A stretch of DNA of 64,000 bases from Lachnospiraceae bacterium (GTDB lineage Bacteria > Bacillota > Clostridia > Lachnospirales > Lachnospiraceae). Location of the stretch: contig JALENY010000037.1 in the NCBI GenBank assembly GCA_022767285.1, positions 29,963 through 93,962 on the forward strand, written 5' to 3'. Both the position numbers and the translations under genes were made by a program. Shown in pieces: positions 62,317-64,000 of the stretch (positions are counted from its first letter, which is position 1; every line of letters begins with the position of its first letter). Under the pieces are notes generated by a model. The model saw nothing but the letters and a program-made list of their open reading frames with translations, was not told the origin of the DNA and did no database searches.

Positions 62317-63729
62317 TCAAATCGCTGCTGTATTTTCTTTCTGACTGAGTCCCCGGAACATGCGGCGAATAATAAAACCAGCAATAAGGAAAGTCAGAAT
62401 GTCCGCCGCCGGGAATGAATACAGAAGACCGTCCAACCCAAAGAAAATAGGAAGGATAATGGGGAATGCCACACCGAAAACAATTTCACGGGTCAGAGAA
62501 ATAATCGTAGATTCCAGTGCCTTTCCCAACGCCTGCAGATAAATAAAAGTACCTTTATTTACTGTCGCCAGAATCATCATACACAGATAAATACGGAAAC
62601 TCTTTACTGCAAATGCCGTATAGTAAGCACTCTCATTCTGAGCTCCAAAAATACCAATCAGCTGGTTCGGGAAGAACTCAACGATCAGCAGAGCCACAGT
62701 ACCCACCACTGCTTCTGCGATCAGCAGATAAGAAAACAGGGTTTTTGCACGATCCTTGCGGTTGGCACCAATGTTGTATCCGGCAATGGGAATACAGCCG
62801 GCCGCCATACCAACTGCAATGGAAATGGCAATCTGGAAAAATTTCATTACAATACCCAGGACTGCCAGCGGAATCTGAGCAAACTCAGGCTGGCCGAAAA
62901 CTTCATCCATTGCCCCGTACTTGGTACACATGTTCTGAACGGCTGCCATGGAAATGACCAGCGAAATCTGTGACAGAAAGCTGGTGATGCCCAGGGTCAG
63001 GAACTGTTTCATCAGTTTTCCCCAAATACCAAAGCTGCGGCGGTTCAATTTCACCGCTTTCATATGGCAGAGATACCAGATGGACAGTACCGCTGTCAGA
63101 ATCTGTCCCATGACCGTTGCGATTGCCGCTCCTTTCATGCCCATCCGCATGGGATAGATCAAAATGGGGTCCAGGATGATATTGGCGACTGCACCGCTTA
63201 CCGTAGCAAGCATAGCAAATTTGGGGCTGCCATCGGATCGGATAATCGGATTTACTGCCTGACCGAACATATAAAAGGGAACACCCAGGGCGATCCAGAA
63301 AAAGTATTCTCTGGCGCAGGCATAGGTTTCTTCGTTAACTTTTCCTCCGAACAATGTCAGAATCGGCTCCATGAAGATCAGATAGACAGCAGTCAGGATC
63401 ACACTGCTGATCACACAGAGCAATATGGCATTTCCGATGCTTTTATGAGCATCCTCACTTTTGTTTGCACCCAGACAGATGCTGACAAATGCACAACAGC
63501 CATCTCCGATCATGACGGCTATGGCCAGCGCCACAACAGTCAGGGGGAAAACCACTGTATTTGCAGCATTTCCGTAGGATCCCAGATAATCTGCATTTGC
63601 AATAAAAATCTGATCCACAATGTTATACAGTGCAGCAACCAGAAGTGAAATAATGCAGGGGATGGAATATTTTTTCATCAGTTTTCCTATTTTTTCCGTT
63701 TCCAGAAAGTTGTTTGATTTTTGGTTCAT
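62317..63729 (-). CDS. MATE family efflux transporter
   Basis: A 470-residue membrane protein with about 12 helices (ALYNIVDQIFIANADYLGSYGNAA, IIRSDGSPKFAMLATVSGAVANIILDPI in pieces, GCIPIAGYNIGANRKDR). It belongs to the same branch as the gene at 52603 and as the partial gene at the left edge, whose C-terminus it resembles closely. GGAGAGGAG precedes the ATG. It leads the cytidylate kinase-like gene. A structured leader with a terminator lies directly upstream, suggesting regulated read-through. Confidence 0.94.
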   Translation of the reverse strand: MNQKSNNFLETEKIGKLMKKYSIPCIISLLVAALYNIVDQIFIANADYLGSYGNAANTVVFPLTVVALAIAVMIGDGCCAFVSICLGANKSEDAHKSIGNAILLCVISSVILTAVYLIFMEPILTLFGGKVNEETYACAREYFFWIALGVPFYMFGQAVNPIIRSDGSPKFAMLATVSGAVANIILDPILIYPMRMGMKGAAIATVMGQILTAVLSIWYLCHMKAVKLNRRSFGIWGKLMKQFLTLGITSFLSQISLVISMAAVQNMCTKYGAMDEVFGQPEFAQIPLAVLGIVMKFFQIAISIAVGMAAGCIPIAGYNIGANRKDRAKTLFSYLLIAEAVVGTVALLIVEFFPNQLIGIFGAQNESAYYTAFAVKSFRIYLCMMILATVNKGTFIYLQALGKALESTIISLTREIVFGVAFPIILPIFFGLDGLLYSFPAADILTFLIAGFIIRRMFRGLSQKENTAAI

Positions 63730-63749
63730 TGGACTCCTCTCCTTTCCTT

Positions 63750-63845
63750 TACAAAAAGAATCCCGGTCGCAGGATTCTCCGCCTGCGGCGGGTTGCTTCC
63801 AGCAACATAATTCCCCTCTGCCACAGTGCGATCCCGCCCGGAGGG
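63750..63845 (-). promoter_or_regulatory. Attenuator-like structured leader before the MATE-kinase operon
   Basis: Minus-strand elements in order: CCCTC/GAGGG; GGCGGG (63838-63833); hairpin GTTGC-TGGAA-GCAAC (63806-63792); CCCGCC (63792-63787), which can pair either with the earlier GGCGGG or with the later GGCGG (63783-63779); and a terminator AGAATCC/GGATTCT with five T (63778-63753). Two exclusive pairings in front of a terminator are what a riboswitch or attenuator needs. No known class was recognised. A clear promoter was not identified, although TATAAT lies at 63858-63853. Confidence 0.5.
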
Positions 63846-63867
63846 CTTTTTATATTATAGGATTACA

Positions 63868-63928
63868 GTGTCAAAAGGTATTCTCCACGTCATGCTTGCA
63901 TGTAAGTGGAGGTATACCTTATTGACAC
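63868..63928. repeat. Long imperfect inverted repeat
   Basis: GTGTCAA-AAGGTAT-TCTCCAC (from 63868) is matched in reverse by GTGGAG-GTATACCTT-ATTGACAC (to 63928), with CATGC/GCATG near the centre. The arms are about 28 bases each with a few mismatches. It lies upstream of the leader of the last MATE operon. It may be a small mobile palindrome, a terminator of an unseen upstream gene, or an operator. Confidence 0.6.
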
Positions 63929-63983
63929 GCCCCACATGAGCAAGAAGTGGGGCGGGGGCCCCATGGATTGCGAATGCGGGGCA
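63929..63983. repeat. Cluster of GC-rich palindromes at the right edge
   Basis: GCCCCAC and GTGGGGC form a hairpin (63929-63953), followed by GGGGGCCCC and a CCCC/GGGG pair around ATGGATTGCGAATGC. The G/C content is far above the surroundings. It resembles intergenic palindromic repeats, but only one copy is in view. Confidence 0.45.
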
Positions 63984-64000
63984 GGATTGTGGAAGTGCGT

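Noticed and set aside
63840..63880. TTGACA/TATAAT promoter before the last MATE operon
   Set aside because: TTGACA (63874-63869) and TATAAT (63858-63853) are only 10 bases apart, so the pair is not a standard promoter and was not annotated as one.
1..64000. CRISPR arrays, transposases, integrases, phage genes, restriction or toxin-antitoxin systems
   Set aside because: Looked for on both strands; no regularly spaced repeats and no protein with matching motifs was seen.

Overview
The window looks like chromosome of an anaerobic, spore-forming, low-to-mid GC Firmicute, most probably a gut Lachnospiraceae (Clostridia). The grounds are strong AGGAGG ribosome sites, sigma-A type promoters with 17-base spacers, a tryptophan T-box, a pair of Clostridia-type spore coat genes, an FprA-type O2/NO-detoxifying flavoprotein, a GH13 alpha-glucosidase, a YesMN-type two-component system, a CUT1 sugar importer and many MATE transporters. 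Genus cannot be fixed from sequence alone. Most genes lie on the minus strand. No tRNA, rRNA, CRISPR array, transposase or phage gene was seen.

Layout. 1-7.6 kb: tail of a MATE gene, alpha-glucosidase with its AraC regulator, a small exporter, two PLP aminotransferases, and a MATE gene followed by the decayed start of a GH2 glycosidase. 7.8-10.4 kb: a signal-less BMP-type binding protein with a ParB-like N-terminal motif, paired with a metallophosphoesterase. 10.5-14.4 kb: PTS enzyme I, fructokinase, FprA. 14.5-21.85 kb: complete trpEGDCFBA operon led by a T-box with UGG specifier. 21.9-26.3 kb: SseB-like protein, spore coat pair, HD hydrolase, deoxyinosine glycosylase, glyA. 26.5-31.2 kb: merR and the gdpP-rplI-dnaB core operon. 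31.3-36.4 kb: PepSY lipoprotein and an LRR/VWA/MoxR module of unknown function. 36.5-40.8 kb: metal exporter, DegV, flavin reductase-like gene, a candidate small RNA and a MATE gene. 41-52.4 kb: sugar-use locus with ABC importer lacking an ATPase gene, YesMN pair, divergent GH78 protein, and KDG kinase with a hydrolase. 52.6-64 kb: MATE, an asparagine synthetase lacking its glutaminase nucleophile, an LTA-synthase-like sulfatase, a zinc-ribbon membrane protein, an orphan FliB, a C39-like protein, and a cytidylate-kinase-like/MATE operon behind a structured leader and palindromes.

Genes working together. The trp operon makes tryptophan from chorismate and senses uncharged tRNA-Trp. The 41-52 kb locus reads as a sense-import-cleave unit, perhaps for rhamnose- or uronate-containing plant glycans, with KDG kinase feeding central metabolism. 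The least explained items are the LRR/VWA/MoxR module, the ParB-BMP/phosphoesterase pair, the attenuator-like leader before the last MATE gene, and the small structured RNA near 39.2 kb.
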